This document shows, one piece after another, positions 1-8,487 of a stretch of 64,000 bases of DNA. This DNA comes from Methylobacterium sp. J-090 (GTDB lineage Bacteria > Pseudomonadota > Alphaproteobacteria > Rhizobiales > Beijerinckiaceae), in assembly GCF_022829345.1 (NCBI RefSeq), contig NZ_JAKSXV010000098.1, positions 248,001 through 312,000 of the forward strand, given 5' to 3'. Position 1 is the first letter of the stretch. Each line of letters begins with the position of its first letter. The notes below the pieces were generated by a model. The model was not told the origin of the DNA. It did not search any database and saw only the letters and a program-made list of their open reading frames with translations. The translations under genes were made by a program, and so were the position numbers.

Positions 1-35
1 TTTGCGACGCACTTCTTTATGGTGCGATGCGATTG

Positions 36-1034
36 TCAGACCGGCCGTTTGGCCGGTCTCAGGCGGAAACCCGGGGCCGGGCGTTCGAGCAGGACTTCCC
101 GGCGGAACCGCACGAGGCGTGCCGGCCGGCCGGTGGCGCCGCTGGTGACGCCGTCGGTCTCCTCGACCAGTCCCTGCTGCGCCACGAGCCGGCGGAAGTT
201 CTGCTTGTGCAGGTTGGTGCCCGACAGGGCCTCCACCGTCCTCTGAAGCTGGAACAGGGTGAAGGTCGGCGGCATCAGCTCGAACACCACGGGGCGGTAC
301 TTGATCTTGCCGCGCAGGCGCCCGATGGCGGTGGCGAGCACCCGGCGGTGATCGAACGCCATCGGCTGGCCCGTCACCGCGATGTCGGCCGGGCTGGCCG
401 CCCCCGACTGGCCCCGCGCCTCGGGGATGAGGCCGGCCTCGAACAGCAGCTCGTATCGCTCCAGCACGCGCTCCTCGTTCCAGGCACCGTCGCACAGGCC
501 GAAGGTGAGGCTCAGGCGATCCTCGCGCCGGCGCTTCAGCTTCGCATCACCGGTCTCGCCCGCCCAGGCCAGGAGCTTCCGCTCGATCTCGGACAGCGCC
601 GCCGGTCGGCCCTCGCGAAAATCCTCCCAGGGCAGGTAGCGGTACCAGTTGCGCCAGGAGGCCTCGGCGAGGCCGGCGGGCCGGACCTCGCGCACCAGGG
701 CGAGGTAGGCCACGGAGAGGGAGTGGAGCCCATGGGCTTCGTCGCCCTGCCGGTCGCGGTCGCCGAAGGTGTAGAGTTGCTCGACGTAGCCGAGTCGCTG
801 ATGGGTCTGGCGCTCCACCCAGGCGCGCAGGCCCCGCTCCAGGGTCGGGTGCTCCGGCACGAGGGGGCCGGCGGGCAGGCCGACGGAGCGGCCGGCGGCC
901 TGGCCGTCGACCTGGACCGTCAGGGCACGCGGTTCCCCGTCCGTGGCCGCCACGATGACGGCGACGAGCCCGACGGCGGACGGGTTGGGAAGCGCGTCGC
1001 TGTCGCGCCCCTGCGTGTCCTTCACCGTCGTCAC
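36..1034 (-). CDS. nadQ: NadQ-like regulator of NAD biosynthesis (NUDIX-related N-terminus plus winged helix)
   Basis: The 332-residue product resembles the COG4111/NadQ family, alphaproteobacterial repressors of NAD synthesis genes that have a NUDIX-like ligand-sensing domain followed by a C-terminal winged-helix DNA-binding region. The N-terminal half carries the typical VGLVAVIVAATDGEPRAL and QLYTFGDRDRQ segments. The C-terminal part (LFQLQRTVEALSG, LHKQNFRRLVAQQ) matches the predicted helix-turn-helix shared with NrtR-type regulators. I chose the GTG at 1034 because GAGGGG lies 8 nt upstream; an upstream in-frame TTG at 1100 would add 22 poorly conserved-looking residues. The acetyltransferase gene lies just upstream on the same strand. 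No NAD biosynthesis gene is in the window, so its targets must be elsewhere. Family assignment is from remembered similarity. Confidence 0.78.
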   Translation of the reverse strand: MTTVKDTQGRDSDALPNPSAVGLVAVIVAATDGEPRALTVQVDGQAAGRSVGLPAGPLVPEHPTLERGLRAWVERQTHQRLGYVEQLYTFGDRDRQGDEAHGLHSLSVAYLALVREVRPAGLAEASWRNWYRYLPWEDFREGRPAALSEIERKLLAWAGETGDAKLKRRREDRLSLTFGLCDGAWNEERVLERYELLFEAGLIPEARGQSGAASPADIAVTGQPMAFDHRRVLATAIGRLRGKIKYRPVVFELMPPTFTLFQLQRTVEALSGTNLHKQNFRRLVAQQGLVEETDGVTSGATGRPARLVRFRREVLLERPAPGFRLRPAKRPV

Positions 1035-1117
1035 CGTATTCGCCCCTCGGTCTCGCACCCCATGCTCATGGCATATCGCGTCGCCTTGATGAACGGCCAA
1101 ACGGCGCGGCCGATGGC

Positions 1118-1684
1118 TCAGGCCGGCTCACGCCGGGGCAGGGGCCGGGCGGGGTTGCCCACGACCGTGTCGCCCTCGGCGACGTCCCGCGTCACGACGC
1201 TGCCGGCCCCGATGATGGCGTGATCGCCCACCGTCACGCCCGGCAGGATCAGGGCGCCGCCGCCGATCCAGACGTTGCGGCCGATGTGAATGAGTCTGGC
1301 GAATTCGAGACCGGCTTCCCGGGACGCGGCATCGCGGGGATGGTCGGCCGTGAGGATCTGCACGCCGGGACCGATCTGCGTCCGCGCACCGATATGGACG
1401 GGGGCGCAATCGAGGATGACGCAGCCGAAATTGAGGAAGACGTGGTCCTCGAGGGTGATGTGCTGGCCGTAATCGCAGTGGAAGGGCGGCCGGACGACGG
1501 CGCCCTCGCCGACGGCGGCGAAGATCTCGCGCAGCAGATCGCGTCGGTCGGCGGGCGACAGGCCGAGCGCCGCATTGTAGCGCACCATCCACGCCTTGCA
1601 GGCGTGGGCATCGGCCTGAATCTCGGGATCGTCGGGGTGGTAGAGATCTCCGGCGAGCATCTTCTGTTTTGGCGTGCGTTCCAT
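1118..1684 (-). CDS. maa: Maltose/galactoside O-acetyltransferase family (left-handed beta-helix)
   Basis: This 188-residue protein begins with the Mac domain (MERTPKQKMLAGDLYHPDDPEI), which is typical of maltose, galactoside and NodL acetyltransferases. It continues into hexapeptide repeats that form a left-handed beta-helix (IGARTQIGPGVQILTADHP, IGRNVWIGGGALILPGVTVG, IIGAGSVVTRDV). The catalytic His is in the TADHP segment. Members transfer acetyl from acetyl-CoA to a sugar hydroxyl in the cytoplasm. The length is normal for the family (about 185). It lies upstream of nadQ on the same strand and is divergent from thiE, whose GTG is about 130 bp away. The acceptor sugar cannot be told from the sequence, so the maa symbol is a family label. 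Confidence 0.88.
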   Translation of the reverse strand: MERTPKQKMLAGDLYHPDDPEIQADAHACKAWMVRYNAALGLSPADRRDLLREIFAAVGEGAVVRPPFHCDYGQHITLEDHVFLNFGCVILDCAPVHIGARTQIGPGVQILTADHPRDAASREAGLEFARLIHIGRNVWIGGGALILPGVTVGDHAIIGAGSVVTRDVAEGDTVVGNPARPLPRREPA

Positions 1685-1812
1685 CTGGGTTCGATCCTCT
1701 CCCCTTGGGCCGGTCAACGCTCTCCCGTCGGCCAAGCTCCCATCCGTGTGCCTTTGCGGTCCGGGCCCGCACCCGTAAGACGGTGCGGATAGGGGCGATC
1801 GGGGAGAACGAC

Positions 1813-2523
1813 GTGATCGGACGGGATGACGCGCAGGCGCGAACGGCGCCGGTGGATCTGCGCCTCTACGGCATCCTCGATACGGGCGTCTGCGGAACCG
1901 ATCCGGCACACCTCGCCGCCATGGCAGCCGCGGCGGCGCGGGGCGGCTGCACCCTGCTCCAGTACCGCGAAAAGACGATCGCCGATGCCCGCGCCGCCCT
2001 GGCACGTATTCGGGCGATCCACGAGGCGCTTAAGGGTAGCGGCGTGCCGCTCCTCGTCAACGACCGGGTTGACCTTGCCCTGGCAGGGGGGGTCGAGGGC
2101 GTGCATCTCGGCCAGTCCGATCTGCATCCCTCCGATGCGCGGCGCCTCCTCGGGCGCGCGGCCATCGTCGGCCTGACCCTGAAGACCGGTGCGCAGGCCG
2201 ACGAGCTCTACCGTCTACCGGTGGACTACGGCTGCATCGGCGGCGTGTTCGCCACCACCAGCAAGGACAATCCCGACCCACCGGTGGGCCTCGACGGCCT
2301 CGGCCGCATCCTATTCCGGGGCCGCCTCGCGCGCGGTCAGGGCTTCCCCATCGGCGCCATTGCGGGCATCGATTCGAGCAATACCGCCGCCGTCATCGGT
2401 GCCGGGGCGGACGGGGTCGCGGTCATCTCGGCCCTGTTCGCCGGGGAGGATGCAGAGGCGCGGGCGCGCGACCTGCGCCACCGGGTGGATTCGGCCCTCG
2501 CCGGGCGCGGCGTCACCCGATAG
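1813..2523 (+). CDS. thiE: Thiamine-phosphate synthase
   Basis: ThiE condenses HMP-pyrophosphate with thiazole phosphate to give thiamine monophosphate. The 236-residue product shows the TIM-barrel landmarks of the family: LLQYREK near the N-terminus, [20 protein letters not shown] with the pyrophosphate-site Asp, [15 protein letters not shown] in the place of the usual substrate-binding loop, and a C-terminal IGAIAGI...[15 protein letters not shown] phosphate-binding region. The GTG start at 1813 is chosen because GGGGAGA sits about 6 nt before it and upstream codons look non-coding. It is followed by thiD after 25 bp, so the two are probably co-transcribed. I see no TPP riboswitch upstream. 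Confidence 0.9.
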   Translation: MIGRDDAQARTAPVDLRLYGILDTGVCGTDPAHLAAMAAAAARGGCTLLQYREKTIADARAALARIRAIHEALKGSGVPLLVNDRVDLALAGGVEGVHLGQSDLHPSDARRLLGRAAIVGLTLKTGAQADELYRLPVDYGCIGGVFATTSKDNPDPPVGLDGLGRILFRGRLARGQGFPIGAIAGIDSSNTAAVIGAGADGVAVISALFAGEDAEARARDLRHRVDSALAGRGVTR

Positions 2524-2548
2524 ACTGATCTGAACCGTGAGACACGCC

Positions 2549-3355
2549 ATGACCCCCATTGCCGTCACCATCGCGGGCTCGGATTCGGGCGGGGGCGCCG
2601 GCATCCAGGCGGATCTGAAGACCTTCGCGGCCCTGCGCGTCTACGGCGCCAGCGTCGTCACGGCGCTCACGGCCCAGAACACCCTGGGCGTTCAGGGCAT
2701 CCACGACGTGCCGGCGGACTTCGTTGCGGCGCAGATCGACAGCGTGTTCAGTGACCTCGGCGTGACGGCCGTGAAGATCGGGATGCTATCCCAGGTCGCC
2801 ACCATCGAGGCCGTGGCGGCGGGCCTGCGCCGGCACGCGCGCGGCATTCCCGTGGTGCTCGATCCGGTGATGGTCGCGACGAGCGGCGACCGGCTCATCT
2901 CGGAGGATGCCGTCGAGGCCCTGCGCCGCCTGCTCCTGCCGCTCGCCGACCTCGTCACGCCCAACCTGCCCGAGACCGGGACGCTCATCGGCGCCGAAGC
3001 TCCGGCGAGCGAGAACGAGGCGGTGGCCCAGGCCCGCCGGCTCCTGGTCCTCGGCGCCCGGGCGGTGCTGGTGAAGGGCGGCCACGGGCAGGGTGACGAG
3101 AGCGTCGATCACCTCCTCTGCGCCGACGGGACGCTGCGCCGGTTCGCGGCCCCCCGGGTCGCCACCCGCAACACCCACGGCACCGGCTGCACCCTGTCGG
3201 CGGCGGTGGCAGCGGGCCTCGCCCGGGGACTCCCCCTCGTCGAGGCGGTGGCGGCGGCCAAGCGCTACCTCACGGCGGCCCTGCAGGCCGCGGATTCCGT
3301 GCCGGTCGGTCGCGGCCACGGACCGGTCCACCATTTCCACGCGCTCTGGACGTGA
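2549..3355 (+). CDS. thiD: Hydroxymethylpyrimidine/phosphomethylpyrimidine kinase
   Basis: ThiD phosphorylates HMP and then HMP-phosphate, making the pyrimidine substrate for ThiE. The 268-residue ribokinase-fold protein has the N-terminal [20 protein letters not shown] signature, the [13 protein letters not shown] segment and the anion-hole/catalytic [11 protein letters not shown] motif near residue 210. I start it at ATG 2549 with GTGAG as a plausible ribosome site six bases upstream; a GTG at 2537 is possible. With thiE it forms the late thiamine pathway; the other thi genes are not in this window. Confidence 0.93.
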   Translation: MTPIAVTIAGSDSGGGAGIQADLKTFAALRVYGASVVTALTAQNTLGVQGIHDVPADFVAAQIDSVFSDLGVTAVKIGMLSQVATIEAVAAGLRRHARGIPVVLDPVMVATSGDRLISEDAVEALRRLLLPLADLVTPNLPETGTLIGAEAPASENEAVAQARRLLVLGARAVLVKGGHGQGDESVDHLLCADGTLRRFAAPRVATRNTHGTGCTLSAAVAAGLARGLPLVEAVAAAKRYLTAALQAADSVPVGRGHGPVHHFHALWT

Positions 3356-3464
3356 CACGGCCACCTCCCAGAACCACGCTCCGGCTTGCGCACCTCTGAG
3401 AATTGCGTTTGAAGTACCGCACGTTCGTTCGATGTACGGAACGATGCGGCGGATGACAGGGACC

Positions 3465-4091
3465 ATGGACGATCAGGCAACGATCCCCGAGCGGCGGCAG
3501 CGGGACATCCTGACGGGAGCCCAGGTGCTCTCGGGGCAGCTCGGCAAGACGATCCAGCGGCTGCGCAAGGCCTACAACCTCTCGCTCTCGGAGCTCGCCG
3601 AACAGTCGGGGGTCGCCAAGTCGATCATCTCCCAGATCGAGCGCAACGAGACGAACCCGACGCTCGCCACCATCTGGCGCCTGAGCCAGGCCCTCGACGT
3701 CTCCATCGAGCGGGTGCTGGCCACGAGCGACGAAGAGCCCTTCATCGAGAAGACCTCGCGGGCCGACACGCCGATCCTCGTCTCCGACGACGGCAAGGTG
3801 CGGCTCGCCATCGTCGGCTGGATCAAGACCGTCGAGTGGCTGCAATGGTACGAGGTGACGGCCGATCCGGGCGGCATCCTCGATTCCGACCCGCATCAGC
3901 GCGGTTCGGTGGAATCCCTGACGGTGACGGCCGGCCAGCTCGAAGTCGAGGTCGCCGGTACCGTCCAGCGCGCCCGCACGGGCGAGACCCTGCGCTACCG
4001 CTGCGACCGGCCTCACACGGTGCGCTGCATCGGCCCGGAATCGGCCAAGGCGATCATGGTGGTGATCATGAAGGCCGCCGTAATGGAATGA
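3465..4091 (+). CDS. XRE-family transcriptional regulator with C-terminal cupin
   Basis: The 208-residue product has an N-terminal XRE helix-turn-helix (LGKTIQRLRKAYNLSLSELA, then SIISQIERNETNPTLATIWRLSQAL, about residues 26-75) and a C-terminal cupin sensor domain (HQRGSVESLTVTAGQLEVEVAG, about residues 140-190). This architecture is typical of small-molecule-responsive regulators of transport, amino-acid or polyamine genes; the ligand cannot be read from sequence. Several in-frame ATGs (3432, 3444, 3453, 3465) precede the HTH. I chose 3465 because AGGGA lies immediately upstream and the length fits the family, but an earlier start is possible. It converges on and overlaps the P-loop kinase gene by 26 bp. 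Confidence 0.82.
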   Translation: MDDQATIPERRQRDILTGAQVLSGQLGKTIQRLRKAYNLSLSELAEQSGVAKSIISQIERNETNPTLATIWRLSQALDVSIERVLATSDEEPFIEKTSRADTPILVSDDGKVRLAIVGWIKTVEWLQWYEVTADPGGILDSDPHQRGSVESLTVTAGQLEVEVAGTVQRARTGETLRYRCDRPHTVRCIGPESAKAIMVVIMKAAVME

Positions 4092-4590
4092 GGCTGTCCA
4101 GCGCCTGCCAGGGAAAGCGGGCGTCCCGGCCGCGAAGAACGATCTGGAGTCCGTTAAACGCGGCCACTCGATCAAGCATTTTGGTGCGAGACGTGACGTT
4201 CCAGTTCCAGGCGAAACGGAGGAACGCCCAGTCCAGTCGCTCGACGCACCCCAGGGCAGCATCCTGCCGCACTCGGCCCCATTGGCTCAAGCTTCGACGC
4301 ACGATCCGGTAGATCGCCAAGCTTCGGGGTACATCGAGGTAGACGACGGTGTCAGCGCGGCTCAAACGCGATTCGATCGTTCCAGTGTAATTCCCGTCGA
4401 TCACCCAGGCCGGCCGCGAAACGATATCCTCTACGGCATGGGCGAACTCCGCATCCGGAACGCGGACCCAGCCGGGTCGCCAGAACGCTTGGTCGAGATG
4501 GAACACCGGTAACCCATTGGCCTCCCCGATCCGGCGGGCCAACGTCGATTTTCCGCTACCCGGCGGCCCGAAGACGAGGATGCGCTGCAT
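4066..4590 (-). CDS. Small P-loop NTPase, adenylate-kinase-like (topology modulation/FlaR family)
   Basis: The 174-residue protein starts with a classical Walker A loop (GPPGSGKST, residues 8-16) followed by LARRIGEANGLPVFHLDQAFWRPGW. This pattern is found in the DNA topology modulation protein FlaR and related nucleoside-kinase-like ATPases. A Walker-B-like VVYLDVPRSLAIYRIVRRS follows in the middle. These proteins are generally unassigned small kinases; the family label does not prove a substrate. It overlaps the 3' end of the XRE regulator on the opposite strand, and lies 30 bp upstream of the Mla lipoprotein gene on the same strand, but probably is functionally unrelated. Confidence 0.8.
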   Translation of the reverse strand: MQRILVFGPPGSGKSTLARRIGEANGLPVFHLDQAFWRPGWVRVPDAEFAHAVEDIVSRPAWVIDGNYTGTIESRLSRADTVVYLDVPRSLAIYRIVRRSLSQWGRVRQDAALGCVERLDWAFLRFAWNWNVTSRTKMLDRVAAFNGLQIVLRGRDARFPWQALDSLIPLRRPS

Positions 4591-4620
4591 AGACCGGCAG
4601 TGCCTTGGCTTTGCGGCGCC

Positions 4621-5205
4621 TCAACGCCCGGAATTCACCCACACCACCATCTCGCCGAGGACGCGGGCCAGGGCCGCGTCGAGCCCGACGGCGGCGGAGC
4701 CGACATCGACCTTCGCCACGGGGATGCGCGCCGTGAACACCCGCGCGGACACGACCTTGCCGGTGCCTTCGGCGACGATCTTGGCCGATAGGTCGACCAC
4801 CGCCTCGCTGGAGCCGGCGGCGATGTCGAAGGCGCGGATCTCCGAGATCAGCTGGAAATCCGAGACGATCTTGTCGCCCGGCCGGCTCACGGATTTCAGG
4901 CGGCCGGAATTTTCCAGGCTCTGGATCAGGCGGGTCTGGATCAGGCGCGGCAGGCGGTCGGCCCATTGTGCGCCGCCGAGGAAGGACAGGGCGCCGCCGG
5001 GCTCGCGCACGATGATGCGGTCCGCCTCGAACGGCTGGATGCCAACGGGTTCGGCCACGGTGACGGAGCGCGCGGACGCGCTCGTCCGGCCGGTGGGCGG
5101 CAGGGCGGCGAGGTCGAAGGTGAGGGGCACGGCGCCGCCGCAGCCCCCGAGGGCGGCGGCGAGCAGGCTCACGCCGAGGGCGAGGGCCGGTGTGGATTGG
5201 GTCAT
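4621..5205 (-). CDS. ABC-type transport auxiliary lipoprotein (PqiC/Mla-associated)
   Basis: The 194-residue product has a lipoprotein signal peptide with lipobox L-G-G-C22 and then a domain typical of the ABC-type transport auxiliary lipoproteins that accompany MCE systems (FEADRIIVREPGGALSFLGGAQWADRLPRLIQTRLIQSL). PqiC is the known enterobacterial relative, an outer-membrane lipoprotein that forms part of the conduit for lipid movement across the periplasm. It is the last gene of the mlaE-mlaF-mlaD cluster, 103 bp after mlaD. The ATG at 5205 places the signal peptide correctly; the longer upstream reading adds 38 non-signal residues and is rejected. Confidence 0.83.
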   Translation of the reverse strand: MTQSTPALALGVSLLAAALGGCGGAVPLTFDLAALPPTGRTSASARSVTVAEPVGIQPFEADRIIVREPGGALSFLGGAQWADRLPRLIQTRLIQSLENSGRLKSVSRPGDKIVSDFQLISEIRAFDIAAGSSEAVVDLSAKIVAEGTGKVVSARVFTARIPVAKVDVGSAAVGLDAALARVLGEMVVWVNSGR

Positions 5206-5308
5206 ACGCGATCCGGACTTCGCAGCGTGACAGGCTGCGGACCGTAAACTACGGCAAAGCTCGTTTCGTGCCGTGCGCCGGGACACGCTCATCCCGGCCG
5301 AGCTGCAT

Positions 5309-6391
5309 TCAGCGGCCACCGTTGTATTCCGGCAACGACGGCTTGCCGCCGAAGATCACCTGGCTCGGGTCGCGCTCGAGGTTCTTCACCGTGCGGTTGA
5401 GGGTGTTGAGGGTGCGCTGCCCGTCGGTGGACAGGGCCTCGACCTCGCGCCGACCGGTCCCGCTCAGGCGGTTGAAGCTCGTGGCGATGTTCGAGGTCCG
5501 CTTGTCGAGGTTCTCGCTGAGGGTCCGGAACGCCTTGCCGGCGTCGCGCACGGAGATGGCGGCCTCGCGCACTTCGGTGAAGGTGCTGGTGCCGGCCGAG
5601 CCGGAAGCCGAGCCCAAAAAGCCCTCGGCGCCCTTCAGCACGGCATCGACGCGGTCGGCCGAGGCGTTGAGCTTGGCCATCATTCCGCGCGCGTCCTTGA
5701 GGGCGCCCTCGATGTCCGGGCTGCCGGCGGCCAGCGCCGCCGAGAAACGGTCGGCGTTGTCGATGACCCGGTTGAGCTTCTGCCCGTCGATGGCCTTCAC
5801 GAGGCCGCTCACCGCCGGGCCGGCATCCGCGAGGGTCTTCGAGAACGCCTCGACGTTGGCGAGGGTGCGGGTGATGGCGCCCTCATTGCCGGCCACAACC
5901 TTGTCGAGGCGCTGGAGCACGTCGTCGGCGCGCTGGGCGATCTGCTTGGCCGCCGCCATCATGTCCTGGATGTCGGAGTAATCCGCGAAGATCGTCGGCA
6001 TCTGATCGCCCGTGCCGGTGCCGAGGACCGGCGCGTCGGCGTTGCCGCCGGACAGCGAGATGGTGGAGACGCCCGTCAGCATCGCCGAATCGAGCCGGGC
6101 GCGGGTGTCGGCGCGCAGGGGCGTGGTGCGGTCGACCTCGACCACGGCGACGACCCGGCGCGGGTCCTGCGGCAGCAGGCGCACATCCGTCACCTCACCG
6201 ACCTTGATGCCGTTGAACGCCACCGTCGAGCCCTTGGCCAACCCCCCGACGCTGCCGGAGAAGACGATCCGCACCGCCTGCCGGACCTGGCTGCGCGAGC
6301 CGCCCTGCAGCCAGAACACGAAGCCGAAGGCGGCGACCAGCACGGCGAGGGTGAAGGCGCCGATCAGGGCGTAGTTCGCACGAGTCTCCAT
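5309..6391 (-). CDS. mlaD: MCE/MlaD-family substrate-binding protein
   Basis: This 360-residue protein has an N-terminal membrane anchor (about residues 8-28, ALIGAFTLAVLVAAFGFVFW) and an MCE domain (residues about 40-120, with GSTVAFNGIKVGEVTDVRLL and STISLSGG). A long helical C-terminal region rich in leucine and alanine follows, typical of MCE proteins that form a periplasmic hexameric ring or tube. It should bind phospholipid or another hydrophobic substrate and pass it between the inner-membrane permease MlaE and the envelope. It lies between mlaF and the auxiliary lipoprotein. The Mla label is by family; substrate and transport direction are not shown by sequence. Confidence 0.88.
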   Translation of the reverse strand: METRANYALIGAFTLAVLVAAFGFVFWLQGGSRSQVRQAVRIVFSGSVGGLAKGSTVAFNGIKVGEVTDVRLLPQDPRRVVAVVEVDRTTPLRADTRARLDSAMLTGVSTISLSGGNADAPVLGTGTGDQMPTIFADYSDIQDMMAAAKQIAQRADDVLQRLDKVVAGNEGAITRTLANVEAFSKTLADAGPAVSGLVKAIDGQKLNRVIDNADRFSAALAAGSPDIEGALKDARGMMAKLNASADRVDAVLKGAEGFLGSASGSAGTSTFTEVREAAISVRDAGKAFRTLSENLDKRTSNIATSFNRLSGTGRREVEALSTDGQRTLNTLNRTVKNLERDPSQVIFGGKPSLPEYNGGR

Positions 6392-6453
6392 GGGATCAGC
6401 GAATGCCCGGGTTCGTGGCGGATGTGCCGTGCGTCACCGCACGGTGGATGGGA

Positions 6454-7338
6454 TCAGGCCGCGGCATGGCGCAGGCCGTTCGAGACCACGGCGCGGCCGC
6501 GCTTGCCGTGGAAGTAGGAGCGCAGCCAGGGATGGTCGCTTTCCAGCATCTCTTCAATGGTGCCCTGCGCGATGATCTGGCCGTCGCCCAGAGCCGCGAT
6601 GCGATCGCAGGCGGTGTAGAGGCTGTCGAGGTCGTGGGTGACCATGAACACGGTCAGCCCCAGGGTCTGCTTCAGGGTGGCGACGAGTTCGTCGAACTCG
6701 CCGGCGCCGATGGGATCGAGGCCCGAGGTCGGCTCGTCGAGGAACAGGATCTCGGGGTCGAGCGCCAGGGAACGGGCCAGGGCCGCGCGCTTGATCATGC
6801 CGCCGGAGAGTTCGGACGGCAGCTTGTCGGCGGCGTCCGGCTTGAGGCCGACCATCTCGATCTTGAGGCGCGCGAACTCGTCGAGCAGGCGCTCGGACAG
6901 GTTGAGGTGCTCGCGCATGGGCATCTGGATGTTCTGCTTGACGGTGAGCGCCGAGAACAGCGCACCCTGCTGGAACAGTACGCCCCACCGCTGCTCGATC
7001 TGCCGGCGCCGGGCCACGGTGAGGCCGTCCACGTCCTCGCCGAACACGGTGATGCTGCCGGAGCGCTTCGGCACGAGGCCGAGGATGGTCCGGGTCAGCA
7101 CCGACTTGCCCTGTCCCGAAGGACCGACGAAGCCTAAAATCTCGCCCCGGCGGATGTCGAGGTCGAGGCCCTTCATCACGATCTTCGAGCCGAAGCCGAC
7201 CACGAGGTCGCGGACACGGATGATCGCATCCGGCGCGGCGTCGGGCCTGTGTTCACGGGTCGGCCGCTCGGCCTGGGCGAGTTCGGTCTGCACGGGGTCA
7301 GAAATCGATTGCCGCGAAGAAGACAGCGAAGAGTCCAT
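6454..7338 (-). CDS. mlaF: ABC transporter ATP-binding protein of the MCE/Mla system
   Basis: The 294-residue ATPase contains Walker A GPSGQGKS (the Q in this position is common in MlaF/Ttg2A proteins), the Q-loop region, signature LSGGM, Walker B ILFLDEPTSGLDP and the switch His in MVTHDLDSL. It powers lipid transport together with the MlaE permease. Its start overlaps the 3' end of the permease gene by 41 bp, indicating translational coupling. The first 35 residues are variable; a GTG at 7293 is an alternative start that would remove the overlap. Operon order is permease, ATPase, MCE protein, lipoprotein. Confidence 0.92.
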   Translation of the reverse strand: MDSSLSSSRQSISDPVQTELAQAERPTREHRPDAAPDAIIRVRDLVVGFGSKIVMKGLDLDIRRGEILGFVGPSGQGKSVLTRTILGLVPKRSGSITVFGEDVDGLTVARRRQIEQRWGVLFQQGALFSALTVKQNIQMPMREHLNLSERLLDEFARLKIEMVGLKPDAADKLPSELSGGMIKRAALARSLALDPEILFLDEPTSGLDPIGAGEFDELVATLKQTLGLTVFMVTHDLDSLYTACDRIAALGDGQIIAQGTIEEMLESDHPWLRSYFHGKRGRAVVSNGLRHAAA

Positions 7339-8440
7339 CGAGCACGATGACCATGAAGATTGACTTCACGACTGAGGCCGTGACGTGGCGACCCAGCGAT
7401 TCGGCCGAGCCCTCTACGGCGAAACCCTCGATGGTCGCGATGATCCCGATGATGAGCGCCATGAACGGCGCCTTGATGAGCCCCACGGCGACGTGGTGGA
7501 ACGACACCGCCACCTGAAGCCGCGCGAGGAACGCCTCCGTGGTCATCCCGCCGTAGAGGGCCGCCGTGAGGCCGCCGCCGGCGAGCGCCGCGAGGGAAGC
7601 GAGGAAGGCGAGGATCGGCAGCCCGACGACGAGGGCAAGGATGCGCGGGACGATGAGGATCTCGATGGGATCGAGGCCCATGACCCGCAGGGCGTCGACC
7701 TCCTCGCGCATGCGCATCGAGCCGATCTCCGCCGTGAAGGCCGACCCGGAGCGGCCCGCCACCATGATCGAGGTGAGGAGGACCCCGAGCTCGCGCAGGA
7801 TGAGGAGACCGATGAGATTCACGACGAAGCTCTGCGCGCCGAAGCGCTGGAGCTGGAAGATGCCCTGCTGGGCGACGATGCCGCCGACGAGGAACGAGAT
7901 GAGGACGATGATCGGCACGCCCCGGAAGGCGACCTGATCGAGCTGGTTGACGAACGCCGTGCCGCGGAATGTCCCCGGCCGCGTCGCTACGCGGATGCAG
8001 GCGGTGACGACCTCCCCGAAGAAGGCGAGGCCAGTGACGAGGTCCGAGCGGGCGCCGACCACGCGCACGCCGAAATCGTGCAGGAACCCGATCATCCGGC
8101 CGCGCGGCGCCGGACCGGGCTCGGCCGCGGGCAGCTTGACCTCGGCGAGCAGGATGCGATGCTCGGGGCTGGCGCCCGCATAGGCGAGACGGCCGCCCGC
8201 GGCCTCGATCTCCGCCCGGGTCCGCTCCAGCACCCAGGCGCCGAGGGTATCGAGGCGGGTCACGCCCGTGAGATCGACGACGATGGAGCCCCGCTCGGCA
8301 TCGCGAAAGATCGCGGCGGCGGCGGCCTCGACGGCGTTGCCCTGGTCGACGGTCCATCGCCCGCGCAGGGCGATGCGTCCGCCGGTGAGGGCGGAGGCGT
8401 CGGCGGCGTCCGGGTTCGACAGGGCATCAGCGGTCGGCAC
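7298..8440 (-). CDS. mlaE: MlaE-family lipid ABC permease with N-terminal STAS domain
   Basis: The 380-residue product combines two parts. Residues about 15-110 form a STAS-like domain (IVVDLTGVTRLDTLGAW carries the typical D-L-T-G motif). Residues about 125-380 form the MlaE permease, with the family segments LRELGVLLTSIMVAGRSGSAF and EIGSMRMREEVDALRVMGLDP, the coupling helix that meets the ATPase. In Escherichia coli the STAS protein is separate (MlaB); here it is fused to the permease, which may explain why no mlaB gene follows. The start is a GTG at 8440. It is the promoter-proximal gene of the four-gene minus-strand operon. Confidence 0.92.
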   Translation of the reverse strand: MPTADALSNPDAADASALTGGRIALRGRWTVDQGNAVEAAAAAIFRDAERGSIVVDLTGVTRLDTLGAWVLERTRAEIEAAGGRLAYAGASPEHRILLAEVKLPAAEPGPAPRGRMIGFLHDFGVRVVGARSDLVTGLAFFGEVVTACIRVATRPGTFRGTAFVNQLDQVAFRGVPIIVLISFLVGGIVAQQGIFQLQRFGAQSFVVNLIGLLILRELGVLLTSIMVAGRSGSAFTAEIGSMRMREEVDALRVMGLDPIEILIVPRILALVVGLPILAFLASLAALAGGGLTAALYGGMTTEAFLARLQVAVSFHHVAVGLIKAPFMALIIGIIATIEGFAVEGSAESLGRHVTASVVKSIFMVIVLDGLFAVFFAAIDF

Positions 8441-8487
8441 GACACGCCACTCCGTTCCACACGTCCCCCGTTCCTCACAGGTTAGGG

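Noticed and set aside
1685-1812. TPP riboswitch upstream of thiE
   Set aside because: The THI-element conserved segments were looked for and not found in the short divergent region.
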